Source: Chrysochromulina tobinii (Eukaryota > Haptophyta > Prymnesiales > Chrysochromulinaceae). From it: DNA of 36,583 nucleotides. Position 1 is the stretch's first letter; each line of letters opens with the position of its first letter. The stretch covers positions 1 to 36,583 of the forward strand of contig JWZX01002721.1 of NCBI GenBank assembly GCA_001275005.1. Direction: 5' to 3'. Shown here in pieces: positions 27,701 through 35,396 of the stretch. Made by a program: the position numbers and the translations under genes. Below the pieces are notes generated by a model. That model searched no databases, was not told the origin of the DNA, and saw only the letters and a program-made list of their open reading frames with translations.

Positions 27701-28294
27701 CGGGGCAGTGTCGGCCTTTGGTGACGGGGGGCGCGGCGGAGGCTCGACCACAGGCTCGTGTTGCTCGAGGGCCGCTTTCACGCGCAACTGTGCGAGCTCC
27801 GCACCAGAAGCTGCAGCTTTCAACTGCCTGACCGCACGCGCGGCGATTCGCATGGCTTTGTCATCGGCAGGTTCTGATGACAGCACGTCCATGGGCTTGG
27901 GCTTTGCAATTGCCTCCGCCATTGCTAGCGAAGGAAATGACGCTGGCGGTGCCAAAGTCAAAGGATCGGGTAGGTTAGGCTGCATCTCGGGTAGGATCGG
28001 CTGCATATCTGCAAGTTTTCGTGGTGACGATACTGGCAGTGGAGCCGCGACCCGCTCCATGAGCTTCTGATGCGCAAGACGTTCGAGGGCGCGAAACTGC
28101 TTAGGCGTTTGCGCGGTCTGTTTCAGCCTCCCGAGCATGGCGATGGCCGCTGCGCTTGTGTCCGGCAGTGGTTTCCGCCTGTCTTCTTCAGCTGTGCTAG
28201 CTGGTGTGGCGACATCAACGCCTTCACGCCGGTCTGAAACGACCGCACGGCGCCTCGAGGAGCGATCCTCGGGCCCTCCAGCCGAGAATTCCAT
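24755..28294 (-). CDS. Two-pore-domain potassium channel with long N-terminal extension
   Basis: A 1179-residue intronless membrane protein. The channel module spans residues about 560-800: a helix WLLFLYYGFGIYAYGIL, pore 1 TTTVTTVGYGDFCP (filter 599-602), a helix FYAPFGAVVVMGGLVPIV, a cytosolic linker (640-700), LMMAVMGVALCMVL, pore 2 IITFTTIGYGDLLP (filter 750-753), and MVLMLLATSALAATI. Two TT(V/I)GYGD filters in one chain define the TPK/KCNK topology: two chains form one K+ pore. After M4, ISEDEFILRTIIDFGLIDD (about 824-842) resembles the degenerate EF-hand/ExxF segment of plant and algal TPKs, so calcium control is plausible. A coiled coil (ERIDLEKEKERQELEQLQRE) and a basic Ser/Pro-rich tail follow. 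The first 560 residues, with a second folded-looking part (about 230-500), match nothing I know; ordinary TPKs begin within about 100 residues of the first helix. Confidence 0.92.
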   Translation of the reverse strand: MEFSAGGPEDRSSRRRAVVSDRREGVDVATPASTAEEDRRKPLPDTSAAAIAMLGRLKQTAQTPKQFRALERLAHQKLMERVAAPLPVSSPRKLADMQPILPEMQPNLPDPLTLAPPASFPSLAMAEAIAKPKPMDVLSSEPADDKAMRIAARAVRQLKAAASGAELAQLRVKAALEQHEPVVEPPPRPPSPKADTAPLLADRKPQEYEELGDGQLSWLDRLRQYFAEPPPMSLTFHLVRVNLLRIKLIEPPKFQSSGYGSSSYNPLLSGNLLQPTEKRGEAEGSEGGMLRYEITGDPAALALLKRLMKHGSSQIGALSPLAEVPSDQLTRESEKLNGVPPGATHFAFAHPLEGFERDFETLLSECGSSQSRADDELFFFLLFGGFCYFTATDDGYRFLAAKAISLQPCKEAPQDLIIDGPFPVQPSAASSLVNRMRPCQMTPLNDVNLWEMAWVNPGETPGNARLTRDDSVNWDHGAFVYRMHVGKGPGAALFWAVRRSLAQLTKRKLDPMSKQAAVVEQLNRAFTSMFTIFEEASGAGKELEKDMAENDKSLIEKWLRDFGWLLFLYYGFGIYAYGILEGFSAFDTCYFLTTTVTTVGYGDFCPKTEMGRLLTSFYAPFGAVVVMGGLVPIVESILQLIDGWTAETVHWTETTLSSLAQRDRSIYDDETETDSNESKKPPQTKKRHVQEFILQGLGGKSFLVGATFAKVHATLAPLMMAVMGVALCMVLNHFTLVDSVYWVIITFTTIGYGDLLPHTVLEKAVTMVLMLLATSALAATIARFRALVMSQRIHNTNFRLKLIDLMRSEAITTNRDTPMISEDEFILRTIIDFGLIDDKTVGELRSRFREMCHPGMVEIDCTTVYTALVRQGRVLDLNRVDPSIVSSRKKLGSMMATERSKRNPGAMELRRDRVSNLLFPAGVNEREVDERIDLEKEKERQELEQLQREVSELAVQLDANTKHYFSHAPAIDMNTDDKGYNEWFNRVWVPSLPTEPTADGFKRPWVDTAVAGLYWEDCGEKMPTRGLEITNLALAQTLLVKTSFTRAEFDLFGVQQDRRESGKLQLGDWIKVTSKIKPEIKSEKQGGEKHGSGEVVVYFKTVDAQAKAAKEAKAKAAGEAKAAQPGSPTRSSSFSRASSPSPTRPEKNKASAKGIPSATPKSRSPTPGARFSPKVQEEV

Positions 28295-28808
28295 CCCTGT
28301 CGACCCTCAGCGTTGTGGCCAAGAAGCCTCTGCCTTTTTCGGAGGAAAACATCGCAGTCCGCAGTGGTTTCGCACGTGTCCAAAAGTTTCCGTAAAAAGA
28401 CGCCGGGGGTTCCTTTACAAAACACAACTACTTCACACACGCCGATACAGTACTGGTTTCGGTAGGCCTACAATAAGGCAGGCCTCGTGGGCAAGCCTAC
28501 AGTAAGGCGTCTCAAAGCTACCATCAAGGCTACCATGAGGCCTCACGGTAGCTTTGAGACGGAGTGTCAGTGTGGTGAGCGCGGGGGGGGCCGCGACATA
28601 ACTGACTGACTGACTGTTCATGGTAGATACCACCGCCGTCGGCCTCGTAGGCTCTTCGATGTACGACGAAAGCGGCTCGCCCATCGCCCATCTCCTTAGC
28701 AAAACTCCTTGCAGGCGCAAGATTCGTCACCATCCCTCGTATTTGCACACGCATGAATATGAATGAGAGCTGCCTGTTGCCGATCTCTTACGCGTGCGGC
28801 GCCCCTCC
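28295..28808. other. Intergenic region with hairpin and short repeats
   Basis: Between the 5' end of the potassium channel gene and the 3' end of the LRR gene, both on the minus strand. It holds a 15-bp perfect inverted repeat (28508-28561), a duplicated GCCTACARTAAGGC (28465-28478 and 28494-28508) and TGACTGACTGACTG near 28600. No gene seen. Confidence 0.55.
28508..28561. repeat. 15-bp perfect inverted repeat (hairpin) with 24-nt loop
   Basis: CGTCTCAAAGCTACC at 28508-28522 pairs exactly with GGTAGCTTTGAGACG at 28547-28561. The loop repeats part of the stem (GGCTACC). It could form a transcript hairpin near the LRR gene's 3' end or be the trace of a small element. Confidence 0.9.
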
Positions 28809-29759
28809 TCACTTCTGCCCCTTAGCCTGCTCGAGCCGCTCGCCCTTCGCACTCCAGAATATGCCATCGCCGCTGCTCGCGCTGAGCACCGTGGCGCGCA
28901 TCGCCATCTCGACATTGGCCGCGTCCGCATCGAGTTGCAGCTGGCCTAGGTTGACACGCTTGAGCTTCTTGCACGCCGCGAGCTCCTTGGGCAGCTTGGT
29001 CAGGTTCTTGTTCTCCTGCACGAAGAGCGTCTCGAGCCCTGCCGGCCACGTGCCGGAAGGCAGGCTTGCGAGATGCATCTCGTGCGCCTGCACGCCTATG
29101 AGCTCGTGGCACTCGAGCAGGCTCGAGGGCAGCGCCGTCAAGAGGTTGCCCCAGACGGAGAGGCGCGAGAGCTTGGGCGTCGCCTTGAAGTACGCGTCGT
29201 CCATCTTCGCGATCCGATTCTTGTGGATCTCGTAGATCGTGATCGGACAGCTGGCGCACAGCACCGGCATCTCCTCGAGATTGTTGCCGGAGATGCGGAG
29301 CTCCTCGAGCGCGACGAGCGGCGCCAGGCTACCCATGCGCACGAGGTTGTTGTCGTAGATGTTGAGCACCCTCACGCTGCTCCACATCAGGAAGTGCGCG
29401 TCTGTAGTCATCATTAGCTTATTTGCAGCAACATTCACCTCCTCCAGCACTGCGAGGCCGCCAATGTCGGCCGGCAGCTTTTTGAGCATGCAGTTGAAGG
29501 CGTTGAGGACCGTGAGGCTCTTGAGACCGCCAAGCACGCCGGCCGGCAGCTCTTTGAGCGGCTTGTTGCCGTAAAGGTCAAGTTGCGTGAGCGACTCCGA
29601 GCATTTATCAAAGAGACCGACGCCGAGCGTCGCGAGGCTGTTGCCGTTCAGATCGATGTGCTGCAGTCCGGCGCGAATCAAGGAGGCATCGATAGACCCC
29701 AGAGCCTTGCCGGAAAGATCGAGGGTCTCGTGCTCCGGAGCGGGACTATCGTCAGCCAT
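28809..29759 (-). CDS. Leucine-rich repeat protein (SHOC2-like array)
   Basis: A protein of 316 residues from the ATG at 29759 (MADDSPAPEHETLDLSG); an in-frame ATG at 29834 is less likely because it adds non-LRR sequence. It consists almost wholly of leucine-rich repeats of 22-24 residues with the LxxLxLxxN(x)L pattern: ETLDLSGKALGSI, LQHIDLNGNSLATLG, LTQLDLYGNKPLKELP, LTVLNAFNCMLKKLP, LEEVNVAANKL, VRVLNIYDNNLVRMG, LEELRISGNNLEEMP, LSRLSVWGNLLTALP and LKRVNLGQLQLD. The LxxLP motif places it with the ubiquitous intracellular ROCO/SHOC2/PIRL group, which act as binding platforms. No kinase, F-box or membrane segment is attached. It is divergent from the TPR gene, with 230 bp between starts. Confidence 0.88.
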   Translation of the reverse strand: MADDSPAPEHETLDLSGKALGSIDASLIRAGLQHIDLNGNSLATLGVGLFDKCSESLTQLDLYGNKPLKELPAGVLGGLKSLTVLNAFNCMLKKLPADIGGLAVLEEVNVAANKLMMTTDAHFLMWSSVRVLNIYDNNLVRMGSLAPLVALEELRISGNNLEEMPVLCASCPITIYEIHKNRIAKMDDAYFKATPKLSRLSVWGNLLTALPSSLLECHELIGVQAHEMHLASLPSGTWPAGLETLFVQENKNLTKLPKELAACKKLKRVNLGQLQLDADAANVEMAMRATVLSASSGDGIFWSAKGERLEQAKGQK

Positions 29760-29989
29760 CGGATTGCACCGCGGCCCTGGAAGGCCTCCTAATTTTGGAA
29801 GGAATCGAATGTTATTTTCGTCGAATTCGGTCACTCAGCCGCCACTTCGCGAAGAAGTTTGGGGAGGTGACACAACGTCGTGTCTTACCGGTACAAGTGT
29901 GTCCCGGCTCCCCCCGGTGTCTTTTATCTGTACAAGTTTGCGAACGAGCGGCACGGGGTCCATGGGGGTCCAACCACAGCGTAACTCCC
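29760..29989. promoter_or_regulatory. Divergent promoter region with 28-bp dispersed repeat
   Basis: This 230-bp space between the LRR gene (minus) and the TPR gene (plus) contains 29898-29925, the exact inverted copy of 11768-11795. ACCGGTACAAGT precedes it and TGTACAAGT follows it, echoing motifs near 11890. Confidence 0.5.
29898..29925 (+). repeat. 28-bp dispersed repeat, copy 2
   Basis: TGTGTCCCGGCTCCCCCCGG continuing to TGTCTTTT; identical over 28 bp to the reverse complement of 11768-11795. Confidence 0.9.
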
Positions 29990-31921
29990 ATGGACGGTCC
30001 ACTCCCATGCATGGGCGACGAGCGCACGCAGTATATGGCGGCACGCGCAGCGGCCACCACTTCTTTCAACGCCGGCCGATTCGACGAGGCGCGCGAGCGA
30101 TTTACTACCTTGATCGCCTTGGCCAAGTGTCCGCTGGAGCACATCGCCGCACTCAATAATCGTAGCTCAGCACACCTAAAGCTCGGGCTGAACGAGTCAG
30201 CCGTGAGCGATGCTGCCACCGCCGTTACGCTTTGCAAGCTCCACGCGTCGCCGACGCTCACGGTCAAGGCACATTATAGGCACGCTTGTGCCTTGTTGGC
30301 ATATGAGCGGCCATGCGAGGCATTGCTGGCAGTCGAGGAGGCTCTGCGCGAGGCCGAGGAGCCGCCGCCCTGTCAGCTGACCGAGCTGAGGGCTCGCTGC
30401 AGAATCGCACTTTCACGAATTCCAGTCTCAACCGATGCGCGCGTGCCTTCGAGCACGAGCGTAGCAGTGGCTTCGTCTTCGGCGATCTTCGACGACGAAG
30501 ACATCAGCGAGCATGGTCACCGAGCAGTCGAAGAGACTTTGCGGGCCGAGTGCGTAGCTAGCACCACGCCGAGCAAGATGCGTGCCATGTCTCGTCGGCC
30601 ACCTCAAGGACAGATGCGTGTCATGTCCCGCCGGCTGCCTTCTTCGCTCAGCACAGAGCGTCAGAACGAACCCGCCCCAGTACGAGCAGCGCCTGGAGTG
30701 CCCCTGACAGCGCCTGGAGCGCCCATCGCAGCGCCTGGAGTGCCCATCGCAGCGCCTGGAGTGCCCATCGCAGCGCCTGGAGTGCCCATCGCAGCGCCTG
30801 GAATGCCCATGGCAGCACAGCCCCCGTCAGAGCTGCATGCCGCCAGCCAGTGTGCCTCGGCTCCAGTTGGATGGCGTTCGTCATTCGGGAATCTCGGGGA
30901 ATTCCTTGCCTCAACTCCGAATAGACGGCGTTCGTGGCTGGTGTGGCCGATCGGCGCGTTGACCGCGTGGTGGCGTGCCATGCGCTCCTGGCCATCCCTG
31001 CTAGGGCAATCAAGGGAGATCGAGGGAGATCGCACCTCCTGGCCATCCCTGCTCCGGAGCTGGTGGCGACCAGACTCGCGACGGCAGACTCGCGACGGCA
31101 CAGGCGGTGCTCAGGACGGCGCGCAAGATCCGGCCGGTTCCGCGGTGTCTTCTACCCCGGTAGCCGCCCCAGCTAGTGGCATTGGCGCACCACATCCGTT
31201 CACACCTCCGTTTGGCCGACTGGCAGCCGACGAGCTCTACGCGTGCCTCGAACCCCTGGGGCTGCTCGATCTTGTCACGGCCAAGTGCGTGAGTCACGCC
31301 TGCGCTCAGGCGGCGCGGCGCGTGCTCTCGGCGCGTTCAGAAGCTCGATTGCTGCCGGGGACGTACGTATTCTCGACACGCCGACGGGCGGTCCACCCAG
31401 ATGCGATGTGGGACGAGGATACCGTGTACATCGAGGGCGAGGGCACCATGACGCTGCACGAGAGCCGCGTGGGCGGGTGGGCGGGTGGGCAGCCCGACGA
31501 GAGTGGCTTATTGATCGGCCAGCTCGAAGAGCGCGTGTGCACGGGCGTCGGTGCACCCAGTACGGCGCCTGCCACTGTGGCTCGGGGCGTGCGTTCCCGT
31601 GATGACTCGGGGGTTGAGGAGCAGCTGGTTGGCGATTGGCGGCCCGACGGGCGCCTCCGCCTCGCGCTCGGACTGCGGCTGCGCCCGCCCCAGCGCCGGG
31701 GCCTGGGATTTATGCTCACGCTGCAACAGGCAGACGTAAGCGCGACCAGCCAAATTTGGCGCTTCACAGGAAGTGGGGCGGGGTACCTTGCGGCCCGTGC
31801 GCCAACTGAGGTCTACTACTCATGGAGGGGCGGGCAGAAACTAGTCCACGCGAGCACGTTGTCTGAGGCGGACGAAGAGGGCGGTGAGGTGATCCTCGAA
31901 TGTCGCCTGCTGTACTCGTGA
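29990..31921 (+). CDS. TPR and F-box-like protein with heptapeptide repeats
   Basis: A protein of 643 residues from ATG 29990 (MDGPLPCMGDERTQ). Residues about 15-125 are tetratricopeptide helices of the co-chaperone kind (AARAAATTSFNAGRFDEARE, HIAALNNRSSAHLKLGLNESA, VKAHYRHACALLAYERPCEA). A Ser/Arg-rich linker leads to six APGVPIA-type heptads (about 233-275) encoded by a 21-bp minisatellite. A Trp/Arg-rich stretch (about 300-365) contains the duplicated WPSLL. Residues about 407-445 (LAADELYACLEPLGLLDLVTAKCVSHAC) fit an F-box helix pattern, after which the C-terminal 190 residues are beta-rich (VYIEGEGTMTLHESRV, LVGDWRPDGRLRLALGLRL) and unassigned; they could be a substrate-binding lobe. An SCF-type ubiquitin ligase adaptor is possible but is inference; the F-box call is moderate. 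Confidence 0.68.
   Translation: MDGPLPCMGDERTQYMAARAAATTSFNAGRFDEARERFTTLIALAKCPLEHIAALNNRSSAHLKLGLNESAVSDAATAVTLCKLHASPTLTVKAHYRHACALLAYERPCEALLAVEEALREAEEPPPCQLTELRARCRIALSRIPVSTDARVPSSTSVAVASSSAIFDDEDISEHGHRAVEETLRAECVASTTPSKMRAMSRRPPQGQMRVMSRRLPSSLSTERQNEPAPVRAAPGVPLTAPGAPIAAPGVPIAAPGVPIAAPGVPIAAPGMPMAAQPPSELHAASQCASAPVGWRSSFGNLGEFLASTPNRRRSWLVWPIGALTAWWRAMRSWPSLLGQSREIEGDRTSWPSLLRSWWRPDSRRQTRDGTGGAQDGAQDPAGSAVSSTPVAAPASGIGAPHPFTPPFGRLAADELYACLEPLGLLDLVTAKCVSHACAQAARRVLSARSEARLLPGTYVFSTRRRAVHPDAMWDEDTVYIEGEGTMTLHESRVGGWAGGQPDESGLLIGQLEERVCTGVGAPSTAPATVARGVRSRDDSGVEEQLVGDWRPDGRLRLALGLRLRPPQRRGLGFMLTLQQADVSATSQIWRFTGSGAGYLAARAPTEVYYSWRGGQKLVHASTLSEADEEGGEVILECRLLYS
30689..30814 (+). repeat. 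21-bp coding minisatellite, six copies
   Basis: The unit GCGCCTGGAGTGCCCATCGC+A is repeated six times in register from 30689 to 30814. Copies 1, 2 and 6 carry substitutions; copies 3, 4 and 5 are identical. It encodes APG(V/A/M)P(I/L/M)(A/T) heptads. Confidence 0.95.
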
Positions 31922-32388
31922 GTCAGAACTCACTCACATCTGGTCTCCCAGGCGCAGTCGCCTGCCTCCTGCGCTTTGTGCGCTCGACCGGCCCGCGCGC
32001 CGCACCACGGCAGGCACAGCGTGTAGCAGTACAAGTAGAGTGAGAAGCCAGAGAGGGCAGAGTTGTACAGGATAGGGCTGCGGAAACGTGAATGCCAACC
32101 GAGCGGGACCCAACGGGGTACTGGCCGAGTAAGTACAAGTACGACTTCTACAAAACTACATTCGCGGTACGGCGTACGGGTTGGAACGGGTACGGGGGTC
32201 GGGTTCGCGACACGGCGCGGGACAACCCGCGCTAGCTCGCCTCGGCCCTACGCGGCGCGCCGGTGCTACCAGCGGATAACCTATGCAATCCCAATCGACC
32301 CATGCCGACATTACAACCGTTAGCGATGACGACTACATGTCGCAGTCGACGACGACTGACGATTACCATTACGCGGACCCACATGCGC
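31922..32388. other. Convergent intergenic region
   Basis: Between the TPR gene (plus) and the membrane protein gene (minus). Contains AGTACAAGTAGAG (32028) and AAGTACAAGTACG (32132), similar to the TACAAGT motifs near 11900 and 29930, and an alternating (G)GTACGG stretch (32165-32200). No gene identified. Confidence 0.4.
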
Positions 32389-33602
32389 TCACTTGCCCTG
32401 TTCGTTGGGTGGGGTTGCGGCCGTGAAGCAAGCAAGGGCGTGCATCGCAATCGAGCACCCCGCGGTGAATGGCACCGCCATTGCGTTGGGGTAGCACAGC
32501 TTGAGGCCTCGCCCCGGAAGGCCGCCACCATCCACACCGAGCAGCTTGAGGAAGACGAGAAACAGATGAGAGCCCGTCCCGATCGCGAGCCCCTTGCGCA
32601 ACGTGACGAATGTGGATGCGCTCGACCGCCCGCGCTCAGCGGCGTCCTTGAGCACATACGCCACCACAGCCGCGAGCCACATCTGTGAACAAAGGTTGCG
32701 CTCCCCGCAGCGTGAGCCGCGGGAAAGGGGCAGACCAGAGCGCCTACGAGTCCACCGGGTCCAGCGTACCCAGCCGGAGTTATCAGAGGTCATCAGCGTA
32801 CCCAGCCGGAGATATCAGAGGTCATCAGAGGTCATCAGCGTACCCAGCCGGAGTAGGCGCGGCTCATGCGCTCGCCGAGGAATGCGGGCACGGTGGCCAG
32901 CGGGAAGGATGAGACGACTGGCAACACGGCAAACCAGGTAAAGAGCGCAGCGCAGAGAGCGTATTCGGCGCGGCCATCACGCCCCGCGCCTCCATCCGGA
33001 CTGTCGGACACCTCTTTTGGAAAGATCGAAGCTATCGATCCGCTCAGGCCGCGGACGATGCGTGGAACGTAGTGTCCCGAGGTCGTCGGTTCGACGGTCC
33101 GCACCCAGACACCGGTGCACAGAATGGCCGTCAGGCCATGTGCGGCAGTCGCCAACAGCTTGAGCGCCGTCGGGTACAAATCGTACCCGCATGCAAAAGC
33201 TGGCATGTTGATCGACGCCGCAGCCATCCATACTGAGGCGAGCGCAAGCCCTAGGTTGAGTCGCCGATACGTCGCAGACTGGAGACGATGCCAGCCCACA
33301 AGCGCTGCCGACCTCAAGGCCACAGTCACGGCAACGCACATTGGAAGCGGCATCGCAAGCGCTTGAGCGATCGTGAGCACATTGTGGCGCAGGCCACAAG
33401 CGGCGGCGACGTTCGGGTGCGACGAGAGCGCGACGAGCGAACAACTATGAGGAGGCGAACACTCAAAGTCAGGAGGTAGAGCACAGCTCAGGATTCGGAG
33501 CTGGAGTTCGAGAGCGGCGTACGCAGTCCACCCCACACTGGTTGCAAGGCCCGCTGCTGAATAGGCCATCGCAACCCGTGGCAACGGAGCCTTATCTTCC
33601 AT
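32389..33602 (-). CDS. Polytopic membrane protein of unknown family, two exons
   Basis: Exon 1 runs 33602 to 32844 and exon 2 runs 32682 to 32389; the 161-nt intron (32843-32683) starts GTACGC, ends TTCACAG and joins SGW|MWLAAVV in frame. The product is 350 residues with about eight hydrophobic segments: AYSAAGLATSVGWTAYAALE, TIAQALAMPLPMCVAVTVAL, LGLALASVWMAAASINMPAF, LKLLATAAHGLTAILCTGVW, YALCAALFTWFAVLPVVSS, MWLAAVVAYVLK, GSHLFLVFLKLLG and a C-terminal AVPFTAGCSIAMHALACF. A hydrophilic loop (about 215-245) separates two halves. I recognise no family motif; transporter or receptor roles cannot be distinguished. The ATG at 33602 (MEDKAPLP) is preferred over the upstream in-frame ATG at 33728. 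Confidence 0.68.
32683..32854 (-). repeat. Intron with three copies of the exon end plus donor
   Basis: On the coding strand CTCCGGCTGGGTACGCTG occurs three times: across the true exon 1 end/donor (around 32853-32836) and twice inside the intron. The copies are separated by CTGATGACCTCTGAT decamers of the same family as in the channel gene. Only the first donor avoids an in-frame TGA. Confidence 0.88.
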
Positions 33603-34277
33603 GACGATGCGAGAATTCTTCAGCATAGGGTGGTGTGCGACACATTTAACCGAAGACGATGTCCATCGAGACTTGACGTGGAAGCCGGACACGCTCATCA
33701 GGACGAGCGGGATGAGAGAGCGAGACATGTTCGAGTCGCTTTATGAATATTGTTGCTGTCGGCCGGGCGGGCCCGCGAGGGATCGCCCGAGGATGAAGGA
33801 GGGAGATTTTGAGAGCCGAAACCTCCTTTCCACAGGGAACACTTGGAAAAATGGGGGGCTTGCAGTACGGGTACAGAACCCTGGAGGCGCTGCGCTCGCT
33901 TTTACAGGGTCCCCAGGATTTCATCTAAGCTTGACCACTTATGACGGGAAAATGGTGCCGTGCATGCATCTTCCACTATCGTGCCTCCCGATGCAAAGAC
34001 AAGGCCGTTGACACCGGTTTCTAACGAGCGGCGATGCCGCCGGCGGCAGCTGTGCCAGTGACTGTCGCGACCTGCTCTGGGTAGAGCGTGGCGCCGGCGG
34101 GGAATCGGAGGAGGAACAGGCTGGCTGCCTACAGTGCGTCAAGCTATCGAACCCCATTCTCCGCAGCGGCCACGGCCATCTGTGGGGCAGCCTCGAGCTC
34201 GGCGCCGCGACAACTGGCCGCTTGGTCGACCGTGCACAGGGCAACATCAATCGCGTGCATCTTCCAATGAACCACAA
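33603..34277. other. Intergenic region between tandem minus-strand genes
   Basis: The 5' flank of the membrane protein gene and the 3' flank of the hydrolase. A plus-strand open frame across 33601-34011 has mixed composition and overlaps the upstream region; I do not support it as a gene. No RNA gene seen. Confidence 0.4.
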
Positions 34278-35396
34278 TCAACCACTACGTTGCTGTGCGC
34301 GGGCCATGAGGTCGGCCCGTTCGAAGCAGTCTGCGGTCGGCACTCCTCTCGCAAGCAGGTACGCCTTGAGACGAGCGGTAGACATAGCTTCAAGCTCCAT
34401 TGGGGACGCCTCTGATTGACCAGCACGCTCTGCAGCTGGGCCTGCCGCCGCCGCCGCTCCTGGCGCTGTCTCCTCGGTGCTGATCACCGACTGCAGAAAG
34501 GCGCGAATGTCCCTCACCTCCTGATCGCACGTCGCGTGCCCCATGCCCGCGTACGACCGGAACTTGACCTGCGCCCTCGGAGCGAGGCGCTGCACACTCG
34601 TAACGACGCGCCGGCCCTCGCTCAGCGGCACCACATTGTCAGCCTCGCCGTGCGCCACCAACACACGAAGGGCCTGATTGGCTTTTGCGAGTGTCGCCGT
34701 CTCGTCGCCGAAGAAGGTCGAGAGAGCGAGCACGCCACCGAGTGTGCCGCCTTCGAAGCTGAGTGCAGCTCTGGTGGCAATCAGGCCACCCTGCGAGAAG
34801 CCGCCAAGCACGATGCGCTCGCACGGCACACCTCGCGCCATCTCACGATGAATCAGAGAATGGATGTAGTCGACGGATGGCTGAACGTCTGAGGGATCCG
34901 CTCGCATCATCCTGCCGGCTGCTGCTGCAGGCGACCCAGGGGAGTCGACGCGTAGCCACGAGGAGATGGCAAACCCACCGAGCTGCTGCGATGGCGCCGA
35001 GGGAAACACGACGCGCAAACCGTCCATTTGAATCAGAGGCCCACCCAATGAGGAGATGAAGCCGCTGCCCGTGTCCCCAAAGCCGTGGAGAAGAATGAGA
35101 CAGGCGGCCTCCGCCGAGCTCGAGCCTTGTTCGATAGGCTCGGGCCCACTCCACGGGGCTGAGGGTGGTGGACTCTCGAGGAGCTCTCGATACATGACGG
35201 CACGCTCCACCAATGAAGCCTTGTCCAAGCATCCTTCCGTGCTGATGCTGCGAGCCTTGAGGAGTGCCTTGAGCGAGCTGGCCCTCATACCTTCAAAGTC
35301 GAGAGACATGACAATCGGCAACGACGGGCCGGCTCGGGCGATGATGGCGGGCGCGAGAGTAGTGAAGCCGGAGCTCATGACCCAGGCCGCGAGCAT
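34278..35396 (-). CDS. Acyl-protein-thioesterase-like hydrolase flanked by twin SAP-like motifs
   Basis: A 372-residue intronless alpha/beta hydrolase of the APT/LYPLA-carboxylesterase group. ILLHGFGDTGSGF (101-113) gives the oxyanion-hole strand; VVFPSAP (129-135) and SSWLRVDSPG (145-154) match the family. The nucleophile is Ser201 in GGFSQGG, Asp253 lies in HGEADNVVP and His287 in GMGHAT, so the triad is complete. The enzyme would hydrolyse thioesters or carboxylic esters (S-palmitoylated proteins or lysophospholipids). Uniquely, a 33-residue helical motif occurs on both sides of the catalytic domain (34-66 and 335-367) with the shared pattern M-x4-LKA-x-L-x-AR...T-x2-C...L-x2-RA, similar to SAP-like folds. 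The N-terminus (MLAAWVMSSGFTTLAPAIIA) is hydrophobic with GFTTLAPA, possibly a secretory or plastid leader. Confidence 0.87.
   Translation of the reverse strand: MLAAWVMSSGFTTLAPAIIARAGPSLPIVMSLDFEGMRASSLKALLKARSISTEGCLDKASLVERAVMYRELLESPPPSAPWSGPEPIEQGSSSAEAACLILLHGFGDTGSGFISSLGGPLIQMDGLRVVFPSAPSQQLGGFAISSWLRVDSPGSPAAAAGRMMRADPSDVQPSVDYIHSLIHREMARGVPCERIVLGGFSQGGLIATRAALSFEGGTLGGVLALSTFFGDETATLAKANQALRVLVAHGEADNVVPLSEGRRVVTSVQRLAPRAQVKFRSYAGMGHATCDQEVRDIRAFLQSVISTEETAPGAAAAAGPAAERAGQSEASPMELEAMSTARLKAYLLARGVPTADCFERADLMARAQQRSG

Noticed and set aside
33601-34011. Plus-strand ORF of 136 codons next to the membrane protein gene.
   Set aside because: It begins opposite the start region of the membrane protein gene and shows no domain, bias or repeats supporting translation.
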